64,000 nucleotides of DNA from Streptomyces sp. Q6 (GCF_036967205.1 NZ_CP146022.1:3968001-4032000), one strand, 5' to 3'; shown: positions 42,865-56,084, counted from the stretch's first letter. Notes: generated by a model not told the origin, from the sequence alone. Numbers and translations: made by a program.

Positions 42865-44280
42865 ATGCGGGATCCGATGTCGCTTCTCACGGACGCCTTC
42901 ACCTCCTTCCTGTTCGGGAAGGTGGAGACGACCCGGCTGCCCGTCCGGACGTCGACGGGTCAGGCCCAGGCCGTCTATCTGCCGACCGCCGCCCCCGGGC
43001 TCGGCGACTCCGGCGTGATCATCGGCCGTGAGGTGTACTCCGGCAAGGGCTACATCTACGACCCCTTCCAGCTGTACGGGCAGCAGCTCCCCGCGCCGCA
43101 CTGGCTGGTCCTCGGCGAGTCCGGGAACGGCAAGTCGGCGCTGGAGAAGACGTACGTGCTGCGGCAGTTGAGGTTCCGCGACCGGCAGGTCGTCGTCCTC
43201 GACGCGCAGGGCGAGGACGGGGTCGGCGAATGGAACCTCATCGCGCAGGAGCTGGGGATAACTCCCATCCGGCTCGACCCGACGGCCGCCCTGGACATGG
43301 GCATCCGGCTCAACCCGCTCGACCCGGCGATCACGACGACGGGCCAGCTGGCGCTCCTTCGCACCATCATCGAGGTCGCGATGGGGCACGGCCTGGACGA
43401 GCGCTCCGGCTTCGCCCTGAAGGTCGCGCACGCCTATGTCAACGAGACCATCGTCGAGCGCCAGCCGGTCCTGACCGACATCGTCGAGCAGCTGCGCCAC
43501 CCGGAACCGGAGTCGGCCGAGGCGATGAACGTCGCCATAGAGGACGTACGGGCCTGGGGGCTCGACGTCGCTCTCGTCCTCGACCGGCTCGTCGACGGTG
43601 ACCTGCGCGGCATGTTCGACGGCCCGACGACGGTCGGCATCGACCTGGACGCGCCGCTGATCGTCTTCGACCTCTCGCACATCGACCGCAACTCGATCGC
43701 GATGCCGATCCTGATGGCGATCGTCGGCGTCTGGCTGGAGCACACCTGGATCCGCCCCGACCGGAAGAAGCGCATCTTCCTGGTCGAGGAGGCCTGGCAC
43801 ATCATCAACTCCCCGTTCGTGGCGCAGCTGTTCCAGCGTCTGCTGAAGTTCGGGCGACGGCTCGGCCTGTCCTTCGTGGCGGTGGTCCACCACTTGTCCG
43901 ACGTGGTGGACGGCGCGGCGGCGAAGGAGGCCGCGGCGATCCTGAAGATGGCCTCCACGAGGACGATCTACGCCCAGAAGGCCGACGAGGCGCGGGCCAC
44001 GGGCCGCGTCCTCGGGCTGCCACGCTGGGCGGTCGAGATCATCCCGACGCTCACACCGGGCATCGCGGTCTGGGACGTCAACGGCAACGTCCAGGTGGTC
44101 AAGCACCTGATCACCGAGACGGAACGCCCACTGGTCTTCACCGACCGCGCCATGACCGAGACGTCCGAGGAGCATCTGGCCGAGGACGCCCTGCACGCCG
44201 CCGAGTTGGAGGCGGAGGAGCGGGCGGCGGCGTTCGTCGAGCAGCGGCTGAGCGACTCCTCCGAATCCACGGTGGCCTGA
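42865..44280 (+). CDS. VirB4-type secretion ATPase
   Basis: The product is 471 aa. Walker A GESGNGKS (residues about 84-91) and Walker B RIFLVEEAWHI (about 300-310) are intact, followed by the FGRRLGLSFVAVVHHLSDV motif and arginine-rich sensor regions typical of VirB4/TraC ATPases. The N-terminal domain of canonical VirB4 is missing and is supplied by the upstream SCO6880-type protein. It is a cytoplasmic motor for substrate or pilin movement. The RBS is GGGAGAG before ATG 42865. Confidence 0.9.
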   Translation: MRDPMSLLTDAFTSFLFGKVETTRLPVRTSTGQAQAVYLPTAAPGLGDSGVIIGREVYSGKGYIYDPFQLYGQQLPAPHWLVLGESGNGKSALEKTYVLRQLRFRDRQVVVLDAQGEDGVGEWNLIAQELGITPIRLDPTAALDMGIRLNPLDPAITTTGQLALLRTIIEVAMGHGLDERSGFALKVAHAYVNETIVERQPVLTDIVEQLRHPEPESAEAMNVAIEDVRAWGLDVALVLDRLVDGDLRGMFDGPTTVGIDLDAPLIVFDLSHIDRNSIAMPILMAIVGVWLEHTWIRPDRKKRIFLVEEAWHIINSPFVAQLFQRLLKFGRRLGLSFVAVVHHLSDVVDGAAAKEAAAILKMASTRTIYAQKADEARATGRVLGLPRWAVEIIPTLTPGIAVWDVNGNVQVVKHLITETERPLVFTDRAMTETSEEHLAEDALHAAELEAEERAAAFVEQRLSDSSESTVA

Positions 44281-44285
44281 GCGAG

Positions 44286-45914
44286 ATGATGATGCGGGAC
44301 GAGCGCGGGTACCGACGTGACGACGGGCGCCGGTACGGCGGTGACGAGCGCGGCCGTGGCGGTGTCCCGGACGGCCTGCTCGTCGGCGTGCTGGCGTTCC
44401 TGCTCGGCATGACGATCCTGGTGTGGACGGCGACGGGCCTCTCGGGTCTGTTCGCGAAGGGCGCGTGGCCGAACCGGGTGACGTTCGGTCATACGCCGCT
44501 CGCCATGCGGTCGTTGATCGCGGCGCCGCACGATCTCGTGGGCGCCTGGCCGAACACCCCGAAGGCCCAGCTGTCGGGGTACGGCCTGTTCTGGGGCCTG
44601 TTCATCGGGCAGCTGATGATCCTGGTGGTCCTCGCGGTGTTCGTGGCGGGAACGCTGGCGCGGTGGCGCGCGGTGCGCCGGGGAGCCCCCGAGCGGGCCG
44701 CCCGCCGGGGGCGCGGGGCCGTGTCGGTCAGCGGCTCCCCCGCGGGGCGCGGCCAGTCTCCCGCGCCGGTCACGGACGACGAACCTCCGGCCCGGCGGAC
44801 GCCCGTCCCGCACCCGGTCGAGGCCGAACCTCCCCTCGAAGCCGCACCCCCGCCGGCTCAAGCGGCATCCCCGGACCAAGCGGTACCCCCGGTTCAAACG
44901 GCATCCCCGACCCAAGCGGTACCCCCGGCGCAAGCCGAATCCCCCGTCCAGGCCGAGCCTGTGGTGCATGCGGGGCTCCCGGCCCCGCGCGGCCCCCTCC
45001 TCCTGGGCACGCCCCAGGACCGCCACCCCCAGGCCGTCCAGGCCATCCAGGACGCCGAGGGCCCGGCCCTCGTCATCACGTCGTCGCCGCAGGTCTGGGA
45101 GGAGACGAAGGACGCGCGGGCCAAGCTCGGCCCGGTCCTCCTCTACGACCCCACGCACCGCTGCGACACCCCGGCCCGTATGCACTGGAACCCCGCGTCC
45201 GGCTGCGAGAACAAGGCGGTCGCGGCGCACCGGGCCAGTGCGCTGCTCGCCCCGATAAGGCCGACGGCCCGCCTCGACTCCGAGCTGGCCGAGACCGCCG
45301 AGATCCTCCTGCGCTGCTACCTGCACGCCGCGGCCGCCGAAGGCAAACCGTTCCGCCATGTCCACCGCTGGGCGCAGGGCACCCAGGTCCAGGACGCCGT
45401 GCGCATCCTCCGTACGAACCCCAAGGCCGTCTCCGGCACAGCGGGTGAACTCGAAGCCGCCCTCACCTCGCACCCCGAACGCCGCGACATGGCACAGGAG
45501 TTGACCGCCCGCGCCCTGTCCTCCCTGTTCACCGTGCACATCCGTGAGGCGTGCACCCCGAACCGAACTGATGCGCTCACCCTGGATTCCTTCGTGGACG
45601 AAGGGGGCACGCTTTATGTGGTGGGTGAACCCATCGAGGACCCGAAGGGAAATCCCGGTGCGATGCCGCTCCTGACGGCCCTCGCCTCGAGCGTGGTCGA
45701 GCACGGCCGGCGCATGGCCGAACGGTCACCCGCCGGTCGGCTCGACCCACCAATGACGCTCGTCCTGGACGACGTCGCGGCGGTGGCTCCGCTTCCCCAG
45801 CTGCCGGAGCTGCTGTCCACCGGAGCGGACCGGGGCCTTCTGACCCTGGCCCTGCTCCGGTCCCGGGAACAGGGCCGCTCCCGCTGGCCGGACGCGGAAC
45901 TGCCGCTCGCCTGA
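44286..45914 (+). CDS. VirD4/TraG-like coupling protein with degenerate P-loop
   Basis: The product is 542 aa. Two transmembrane helices (about 28-56 and 95-122) are followed by a Pro/Ala-rich linker (130-235) with two 12-residue repeats and a TraG/VirD4-type domain. Where coupling proteins have a GPxxSGKT Walker A, this one reads LGTPQDRHP (about 239-247). The following GPALVITSSPQVWEETKDARAKLGPVLLYDP and the Walker B-like LVLDDVAAVAPLPQLPELL (about 489-508) are kept. It therefore probably does not hydrolyse ATP, or uses another subunit's site. It is the last gene of the locus. Confidence 0.82.
   Translation: MMMRDERGYRRDDGRRYGGDERGRGGVPDGLLVGVLAFLLGMTILVWTATGLSGLFAKGAWPNRVTFGHTPLAMRSLIAAPHDLVGAWPNTPKAQLSGYGLFWGLFIGQLMILVVLAVFVAGTLARWRAVRRGAPERAARRGRGAVSVSGSPAGRGQSPAPVTDDEPPARRTPVPHPVEAEPPLEAAPPPAQAASPDQAVPPVQTASPTQAVPPAQAESPVQAEPVVHAGLPAPRGPLLLGTPQDRHPQAVQAIQDAEGPALVITSSPQVWEETKDARAKLGPVLLYDPTHRCDTPARMHWNPASGCENKAVAAHRASALLAPIRPTARLDSELAETAEILLRCYLHAAAAEGKPFRHVHRWAQGTQVQDAVRILRTNPKAVSGTAGELEAALTSHPERRDMAQELTARALSSLFTVHIREACTPNRTDALTLDSFVDEGGTLYVVGEPIEDPKGNPGAMPLLTALASSVVEHGRRMAERSPAGRLDPPMTLVLDDVAAVAPLPQLPELLSTGADRGLLTLALLRSREQGRSRWPDAELPLA
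44863..44934 (+). repeat. 36-bp tandem repeat inside the VirD4-like gene
   Basis: Two copies with a period of 36 bases encode ASPDQAVPPVQT and ASPTQAVPPAQA in the flexible linker between the membrane and the ATPase-like domain. Copy number could vary between strains. Confidence 0.7.
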
Positions 45915-45924
45915 GGCGAGTCGC

Positions 45925-46566
45925 TCACACCCCGTACAGCTTCAGGAACGTCCGCACGCCGCTCTCCACGCGCGCCTCGACCTCCGCCTCCGGCATCGGC
46001 ACCACCCCGAAGAACGTGTCGACGGTCACGGACCCCGGCACCAGCAGCATCAAGTACCGTGCCGCTTCCGCCGATCCGTCCTCGTCGATCGCCAACAGCC
46101 CCCGCGCGCCCAGCTCGGCGAGCCGCTCGCGCACCGCCTCCACCGACGCGCGCGGTCCCGTGCGCTGCCACTCCTCGACGACACCGGCGGGCAGCCGCGT
46201 CCCCTCGGAGATGATCTGGCGTACGAGCCGCATGTGCGCGGCGTGCTCGCCGCGCCGCCCCATCCACTCCCGGGCGAAGGCGACGAGGTCCTTCTCGACG
46301 TCCGTGACCTTGCTCAAGTGCCGTTCCGCGATGGCGACATGGACCGCGGTGACGGCGGCGGCGCTGTCGAGCAGCGCCTCGCGGAAGAGGTTCTCCTTGC
46401 CGCCGAAGTGGTTGTAGAGCGTGCGCGTCGAGACCCCCGCCTCGGCCGCGATCTCGTCGATGCCCGCGCGCGTGTAGCCCTCGCGTCCGAAGACCGTCCG
46501 CGCCCCGCGCAGCAGTGCCTGCCGCTTCTCGGCCGTGCCCCTGCGCCCCTGCCGCTGCTCCGCCAT
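45925..46566 (-). CDS. TetR-family repressor
   Basis: The product is 213 aa: a TetR helix-turn-helix (IDEIAAEAGVSTRTLYNHFGGKENLFREAL) and a C-terminal ligand domain related to AcrR/QacR-type regulators. It diverges from the MFS gene at 46660; the 93-base gap contains two palindromic TACAAC sites, so it most likely represses both itself and the efflux gene. The ATG at 46566 has GGAGGA upstream. Inducer unknown. Confidence 0.93.
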   Translation of the reverse strand: MAEQRQGRRGTAEKRQALLRGARTVFGREGYTRAGIDEIAAEAGVSTRTLYNHFGGKENLFREALLDSAAAVTAVHVAIAERHLSKVTDVEKDLVAFAREWMGRRGEHAAHMRLVRQIISEGTRLPAGVVEEWQRTGPRASVEAVRERLAELGARGLLAIDEDGSAEAARYLMLLVPGSVTVDTFFGVVPMPEAEVEARVESGVRTFLKLYGV

Positions 46567-46612
46567 GCCAGAACTCCTCCGCTCACGTCCAGCCTAGGCA
46601 CAGAGACCTAGG

Positions 46613-46649
46613 TACAACGACCGTTGCACCTACTACAACCACGGTTGTA
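46613..46649. promoter_or_regulatory. TetR operator pair
   Basis: Site 1 is TACAAC - 4 nt - GTTGCA (46613-46628). Site 2 is TACAACC - AC - GGTTGTA (46634-46649), a perfect 7-bp palindrome. Start-to-start distance is 21 bp, two helical turns. Site 2 ends 10 bases before the MFS ATG. Confidence 0.75.
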
Positions 46650-46659
46650 CTTTACCGGC

Positions 46660-48171
46660 ATGGCAACCGCACCCCAGGCATCGGCGGCCCGCGAAGTCGG
46701 CGGCGGCCGCGCCGCTCTCACCCTGATCGTCGTCCTCCTCGGCATGCTCACGCTCCCGATGGCGATGTCCGGCACCACCGTGGCCCTGCCCCGGATCGGC
46801 GCCGACCTCGACGCCTCCGGCGCCGCCCTCCAGTGGGTGGTCGTCGGCTACTTCCTCGCCGCTTCCTCGTTCATGCTGGTCGCCGGGTCGCTCGGTGACC
46901 TCTACGGCCGCCGCAGGATCCTCACGACGGGCGCCGCCCTCTACACGGCGGGCACCCTCGCCTCGGCCCTCGCGCACCACATCCTGCTGCTCGACGCGGC
47001 CCGCCTCCTGTCCGGCGTCGGCGCCGCGGGCGTGATGGCGAGCGGCGGCTCCCTGCTCGCCGCCACCTTCACCGGAGCGGCCCGCACCCGCGTCTTCGCC
47101 TCGCTCGGCACCACGGCGGGCCTCGGCCTCGCCTTCGGCCCGACCTTCTCCGGCCGGCTGGTCGACGCCCTCGGCTGGCGCGCCACGTTCCTGTCGTACG
47201 TCGCCGTGGGCGCCGTCATCCTCGCCGGTACGCGCCTGATGCCCGAGTCCCGGGCCGACCTCGCGCCGCGCGTCGACAAGGCGGGCGCCGCGACGTTCAT
47301 CGCCGGCCTGGCCCTCGCCCTCTTCGCCGTCACCCAGGGCTCCGCGTCGGGCCCGACCGCCCCCGCCACCCTGCTGCCCGCGACGCTCGCGGCGGCCCTC
47401 CTGCTCGCCTTCGTACGGGTCGAGCGCCGCGTCGTCCGCAGCGGCGAGGGCCGCCCGATCCTGGATCTGCGGCTCGCCCGCAACCCCGCGTTCCTCGGCT
47501 GGATCGTCGGCGCCTTCGGGCTCGGCGCGGGCACCACCGGCGTCCTCGCCTTCCTGCCCACCTACCTCCAGGGCGCGAGCGGCACGACGGCCGGGACCGC
47601 GGGCCTGACCCTCCTCCTGATGACGGTGCCGGTCCTCGCCCTGCCCCCGCTCGGCGCCCGCCTGGTCAACCGCGGCGTCCCGGCCCGGCACCTCCTGGTC
47701 CTGTCCCTGCTGCTGATCGCGGCGGGCAACGCCTGGCTGACCACGCTCCACCCCGACATCCCCGCCACCGCCCTCGCGGGCCCGCTGCTCACCATCGGCG
47801 CCGGCCAGGGCCTGTCCCTCGGCATCGTCGACGCGCAGGCCCTGTCGATGGTCGCCCCGTCCGAGGTCGGCATGGCCTCCGGCTTCCTGAACACGGTGCG
47901 CGGCGGCACCGGCGCCGTCATGCTCACGGCCTTCGGGGCGCTGCTCCTCACCGCGGTCGAGTCCCGCGTCGGCCCCGACGTGTCGGCGGCGCGGATCACG
48001 GCGGGCGCGGGCGGCCACGCGGCCGCGTTCACAGCGGCCTGGAAAGTGGCGCTGTGGTCGGTGACCGGCCTGATGGCGGCACTGGCGGCGCTCACGTACC
48101 GGCTGCTGTCCCCTCCCGCCCGGCGCCCGGCACCACGCGCCGGCACCTCCCCGTACACGAAGACAGCCTGA
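46660..48171 (+). CDS. MFS efflux transporter, DHA2 (EmrB/QacA) type
   Basis: The product is 503 aa with 14 predicted transmembrane helices. It has motif A LGDLYGRRRI, motif C-like GLGLAFGPTFSGRLVD and the N-terminal SGTTVALPRIGADLDAS. It expels drugs or toxic organics with proton exchange. The ATG at 46660 starts MATAPQ; the mRNA leader is short because the operator lies immediately upstream. The FMN-reductase gene follows after 29 bases, so the two are likely one detoxification operon. Confidence 0.92.
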   Translation: MATAPQASAAREVGGGRAALTLIVVLLGMLTLPMAMSGTTVALPRIGADLDASGAALQWVVVGYFLAASSFMLVAGSLGDLYGRRRILTTGAALYTAGTLASALAHHILLLDAARLLSGVGAAGVMASGGSLLAATFTGAARTRVFASLGTTAGLGLAFGPTFSGRLVDALGWRATFLSYVAVGAVILAGTRLMPESRADLAPRVDKAGAATFIAGLALALFAVTQGSASGPTAPATLLPATLAAALLLAFVRVERRVVRSGEGRPILDLRLARNPAFLGWIVGAFGLGAGTTGVLAFLPTYLQGASGTTAGTAGLTLLLMTVPVLALPPLGARLVNRGVPARHLLVLSLLLIAAGNAWLTTLHPDIPATALAGPLLTIGAGQGLSLGIVDAQALSMVAPSEVGMASGFLNTVRGGTGAVMLTAFGALLLTAVESRVGPDVSAARITAGAGGHAAAFTAAWKVALWSVTGLMAALAALTYRLLSPPARRPAPRAGTSPYTKTA

Positions 48172-48200
48172 CCCCCGACCCACACCCGAGGAGAACCCAG

Positions 48201-48788
48201 ATGTCCAGCACCACGCCCCTCCGCGTCGCCGTCGTCATCGGCTCCACCCGCGAAGGCCGCCTCGCCCCCACCGTCGGCGCCTGGTTCGCTGACCGCGCCC
48301 GCGGCCACTCCCCCCACACCCACTTCGACGTCATCGACCTCGCCGACCTGGACCTCCCGGACACCCATCCGAGCTGGGGACACCAACGCACCCCCGCCCA
48401 GGCCGAGTTGGCGGCCCGCGTCGAGGACGCCGACGCCTATGTGATCGTCACCCCCGAGTACAACCACAGCTTCCCCGCCCACCTGAAGCACTTCATCGAC
48501 CTCCACCACACCGAGTGGAAGGCCAAGCCGGTCGGCTTCGTCTCGTACGGGGGCGTGGCGGGCGGCCTGCGCGCGGTGGAGCAACTGCGCCTGGTCTTCG
48601 CCGAGTTGCACTGCGCCACGGTCCGCGACGGCGTCAGCTTCCACAAGGTCACCGGCGACCACTTCGCCGAGGGCGGCCTGGCCCACGACGAGCGGGGCGC
48701 GGCCGGCGCCGCCAAGGTCATGCTCGACCAGCTGGACTGGTGGGCCCGCGCCCTGCGCACCGCACGGGCCCAGACCCCGTACCGCTAG
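48201..48788 (+). CDS. NAD(P)H-dependent FMN reductase
   Basis: The product is 195 aa, flavodoxin-like. The FMN phosphate loop is GSTREGRLAP and the FMN site continues TPEYNHSFPAHLKHFID, both hallmarks of the NADPH-dependent FMN/azoreductase family. It starts ATG 48201 after AGGAGAA. It reduces flavins, quinones or azo compounds; pairing with the efflux pump suggests defence against redox-active compounds. It overlaps the convergent acetyltransferase gene by 4 bases. Confidence 0.92.
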   Translation: MSSTTPLRVAVVIGSTREGRLAPTVGAWFADRARGHSPHTHFDVIDLADLDLPDTHPSWGHQRTPAQAELAARVEDADAYVIVTPEYNHSFPAHLKHFIDLHHTEWKAKPVGFVSYGGVAGGLRAVEQLRLVFAELHCATVRDGVSFHKVTGDHFAEGGLAHDERGAAGAAKVMLDQLDWWARALRTARAQTPYR

Positions 48789-49330
48789 GGCTTCTCGAAC
48801 TCCATCTCGCGCTCCATCCGCGAGGGGTCGCTCGCCATCGGGGTGACCTCTCCGGTGGGCACGAAGCCGTACCGGCGGTAGCACGCCTCGGCCCGCGCGT
48901 TGTCCTCGTGGACGTACAGCCGCACGCGGTCCACCCCGTCGAGCGTCCAGGCCCATGCCACGGCCGCGTCGAACAGCCCCCGGATCACGGCGCCGCCGCG
49001 CGCCTCGGGCCGTACGTACACGCCGACGATCACGCCCTGGGTGCGGTCCACGACCGTGCCGAGGTAGTCCTTCGCCCCGGCCCGCTCCACGAGCAGCACG
49101 ACGCTGCCCGCGAACCGCCCGTCGGGGGCGACCGCCACGAACATCCGGGAGTCCGTGCCGCGCGCGTTCCCCGCGGCCCGGTCCCGCCAGAAGGAGTCCG
49201 ACCGCGCGCGAGCCTCTTCGTACGACTCCTGGAAGGCGATCGGCGCGGCCTCGTCCCGCAGCGCGGCGAGCCGCAACTCCTTCGCCAGGGCCCACTCATC
49301 GGCACGCAACGGGCGAATCTCGTAGTCCAT
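48785..49330 (-). CDS. GNAT-family N-acetyltransferase
   Basis: The product is 181 aa with a full GNAT fold: GVYVRPEARGGAVIRGLFDAAV (acetyl-CoA pyrophosphate loop) and VRLYVHEDNARAEACYRRYGFVPTGE. The substrate is unknown. The start ATG 49330 (MDYEIRPLRADEW) fits the usual beginning of this group. It is monocistronic and convergent with the FMN-reductase gene. Confidence 0.9.
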   Translation of the reverse strand: MDYEIRPLRADEWALAKELRLAALRDEAAPIAFQESYEEARARSDSFWRDRAAGNARGTDSRMFVAVAPDGRFAGSVVLLVERAGAKDYLGTVVDRTQGVIVGVYVRPEARGGAVIRGLFDAAVAWAWTLDGVDRVRLYVHEDNARAEACYRRYGFVPTGEVTPMASDPSRMEREMEFEKP

Positions 49331-49532
49331 GCGTCCGCACCCTACGGGCCCGCAGTACCGGGGTACTACACCATTTTCCGCTGCTCGGTGCCGGGTGCGC
49401 TCGGACGACTTCAGCTAGGTCCTGTCCGGCGACCCACGGCATCCCGCGCTCCCGGGTGGAGTCCGTCCTCGACCTCGTAATTGGTGGAGCCGGCCTAGAA
49501 GACGGAACGCCTCGAATACCCTTGAAACGCAG

Positions 49533-49563
49533 AAAAGCCCCGTGCCAGAGGCACGGGGCTTTT
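49533..49563 (-). terminator. rRNA operon terminator
   Basis: A perfect 14-bp stem AAAAGCCCCGTGCC / GGCACGGGGCTTTT with an AGA loop. Read on the minus strand it ends in a U-run just after 5S rRNA. Between 49331 and 49532 I see nothing else recognisable. Confidence 0.9.
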
Positions 49564-49575
49564 CCCTAAAACTTG

Positions 49576-49693
49576 TTCGGCGGCGTCCTACTCTCCCACA
49601 GGGTCCCCCCTGCAGTACCATCGGCGCTGTGAGGCTTAGCTTCCGGGTTCGGAATGTAACCGGGCGTTTCCCTCACGCTATGACCACCGAAAC
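49576..49693 (-). rRNA. rrf: 5S ribosomal RNA
   Basis: About 118 nt on the minus strand, beginning GTTTCGGTGGTCATAGCG and ending near CGCCGCCGAACAA. These sequences, and the central CCGAACCCGGAAGCTAAG, are those of streptomycete 5S rRNA. Ends are within a few bases. Confidence 0.95.
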
Positions 49694-49780
49694 ACTATGA
49701 AACTGTCAACCGGAGTCGTGGCCTATGACTACGACGGTTGTTCATGGTTTCAGAACCAACACAGTGGACGCGAGCAACTG

Positions 49781-54730
<4,950 letters not shown>

Positions 54731-55406
54731 ATGTTTCCCCGTAATCGGGGTGACACCACGAGAGCGGAACAACCAGGAGGAATAATCCCGGTCGTTCACA
54801 GCGTCCTCGCTGTGCGCCTGCCAACCCACTAGAGGCCGACAGGACTTTTTCAAAGGAACCTCATCTTCGACCCGAAAGGGCCGGAGACGGGGTATCAACA
54901 TATCTGGCGTTGATTTTTGGCACGCTGTTGAGTTCTCAAGGAACGGACGCTTCCTTTGTACTCACCCTCTCGGGCTTTCCTCCGGGCGCTTCCCTTCGGT
55001 CTTGCTGTCTTGCGTTTCCGACTCTATCAGATCTTTCCGATCCGATTTCCTCGGGGTCTTGCTGGTCCTGCTTTTCGCTTTCCGGCCTTTCGGCCTTCCT
55101 GCGGTGTCGACTCTATCAGATCCTTTCGGGCCTGATTCCCAGTCAACCGGGTTTGTCTTTGCGGCTGTTGGGCCGTTCCGACGTCCAGAACATTAGCGGA
55201 TTCCCGCCCCCGTACCTAATCGGGGTCGAAATCGAATTCGGGCATGCCGAAAACAATCCCGGAAGGAGATCGTGCTGGTGTTTTGGGTGCCGCATCAGCG
55301 GCGGAAGGTGTTGTCGGAGAACCGTTACGGCTCTGCGGCAACCCGAAGAACCTTACGCATCGGGCGGGGGCGTGTCAACCCCCGCCTCCATGAATCTCTG
55401 GGAGCC
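54731..55406 (-). other. rRNA operon leader and promoter region
   Basis: This is 676 bases without a gene. Nearest 16S lies the processing/antitermination leader with TTGAGAACTCAACAGCG (near 54930). Further upstream are two copies of an element reading AAAG[A/G]ATCTGATAGAGTCG on the minus strand (55019-55036 and 55108-55126, 89 bp apart), each with a possible TAGAGT -10. The strongest promoter is at 55350-55378. Several tandem promoters are normal for streptomycete rrn operons. Confidence 0.8.
55350..55378 (-). promoter_or_regulatory. rRNA promoter (TTGACA-17-TAAGGT)
   Basis: On the minus strand, TTGACA (55373-55378), a 17-base spacer and TAAGGT (55350-55355) form a near-consensus vegetative promoter directed to the rRNA genes, about 620 bases upstream of 16S. 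It lies 28 bases beyond the stop of the marR gene. Confidence 0.75.
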
Positions 55407-55961
55407 TCAGTCGAGGTCGTTGAGGCGGCCGCCGGCGTCCGGCTGGGCGTCCTCCACGCGGCGCAGCAGGCGGGTGAGGACCTCGCCGAGTGCGCCGCGC
55501 TCCGCGGGGGTGAGGTCCTGGAGGAGGTCCTCCTCGAAGACCGAGGCCAGGCGCATCGCGGCCAGCCACTTCTCGCGGCCCTCGGCGGTGAGCTCGACGA
55601 TGACGCGGACGCGGTTGCTCTCGTCGCGGTCCCGCGTGACCAGGCCCTCCTGGACCATGCGGTCGATGCGGTGGGTCATCGCGGCGGGGGTGAGGCCGAG
55701 CCGCTTGGCAAGGTCGCCGGGGCCCATCCGATAGGGGGCGCCCGAGAGGACCAGGGCCTTGAGGACCTCCCACTCGGCGTTGCTGATGCCGATCTCCGAG
55801 GTCTGCCGGCCGTACGCCACGTTCATGCGGCGGTTGAGTCTGCCGAGCGCCGAGACGATCTGCTCGACCTGGGGGTCGAGGTCCTGGAACTCGCGCTGGT
55901 ACGCGGCGATCTGCTCTTCGAGGGTCGGCTCGGCTGTCGGCCCGCCGGGGGTGTCCGCCAT
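55407..55961 (-). CDS. MarR-family regulator
   Basis: The product is 184 aa from ATG 55961. It has a MarR winged helix: ISNAEWEVLKALVLSG, PGDLAKRLGLTPAAMTHRIDRMVQEGLVTRDRDESNRVRVIVELTAEGREKW, with flanking dimerisation helices. It diverges from the MFS gene; tandem 13-nt repeats at 56016-56041 in the 123-base gap are its likely operator. It probably represses the transporter until a small ligand binds. The rrn promoters begin just past its stop. Confidence 0.92.
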   Translation of the reverse strand: MADTPGGPTAEPTLEEQIAAYQREFQDLDPQVEQIVSALGRLNRRMNVAYGRQTSEIGISNAEWEVLKALVLSGAPYRMGPGDLAKRLGLTPAAMTHRIDRMVQEGLVTRDRDESNRVRVIVELTAEGREKWLAAMRLASVFEEDLLQDLTPAERGALGEVLTRLLRRVEDAQPDAGGRLNDLD

Positions 55962-56015
55962 GGCGGGAAGTATGGCACGCATGTGGTTGGCGTTGAAGTC
56001 CTTCTCTGTGTACTG

Positions 56016-56041
56016 TTTAGCATCGAACTTTAGCTTCGAAG
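56016..56041. promoter_or_regulatory. tandem repeat operator between marR and MFS genes
   Basis: TTTAGCATCGAAC and TTTAGCTTCGAAG lie back to back (11 of 13 identical) and also contain an inverted repeat TCGAA - 7 nt - TTCGA. This is the only AT-rich stretch in the divergent gap, a likely MarR site overlapping the promoters. Confidence 0.65.
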
Positions 56042-56084
56042 TCTTCAGGTCTAACGCCTGACGGCGGCACACTCGAAAGGGCAG

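Noticed and set aside
37311-45914. Integrated plasmid or conjugative element (AICE)
   Set aside because: No integrase, excisionase, FtsK-like TraB, rep gene or tRNA att site is visible; flanks are conserved chromosomal genes.
49331-49532. Possible insertion-sequence remnant between the acetyltransferase gene and the rRNA terminator
   Set aside because: The stretch AGGTCCTGTCCGGCG resembles IS end sequences loosely, but I found no inverted partner, target duplication or transposase piece.
54910-55734. 274-aa plus-strand ORF at the rRNA promoter region and across marR
   Set aside because: Overlaps the rRNA leader and the antisense of marR; no domain, and composition follows the promoters.
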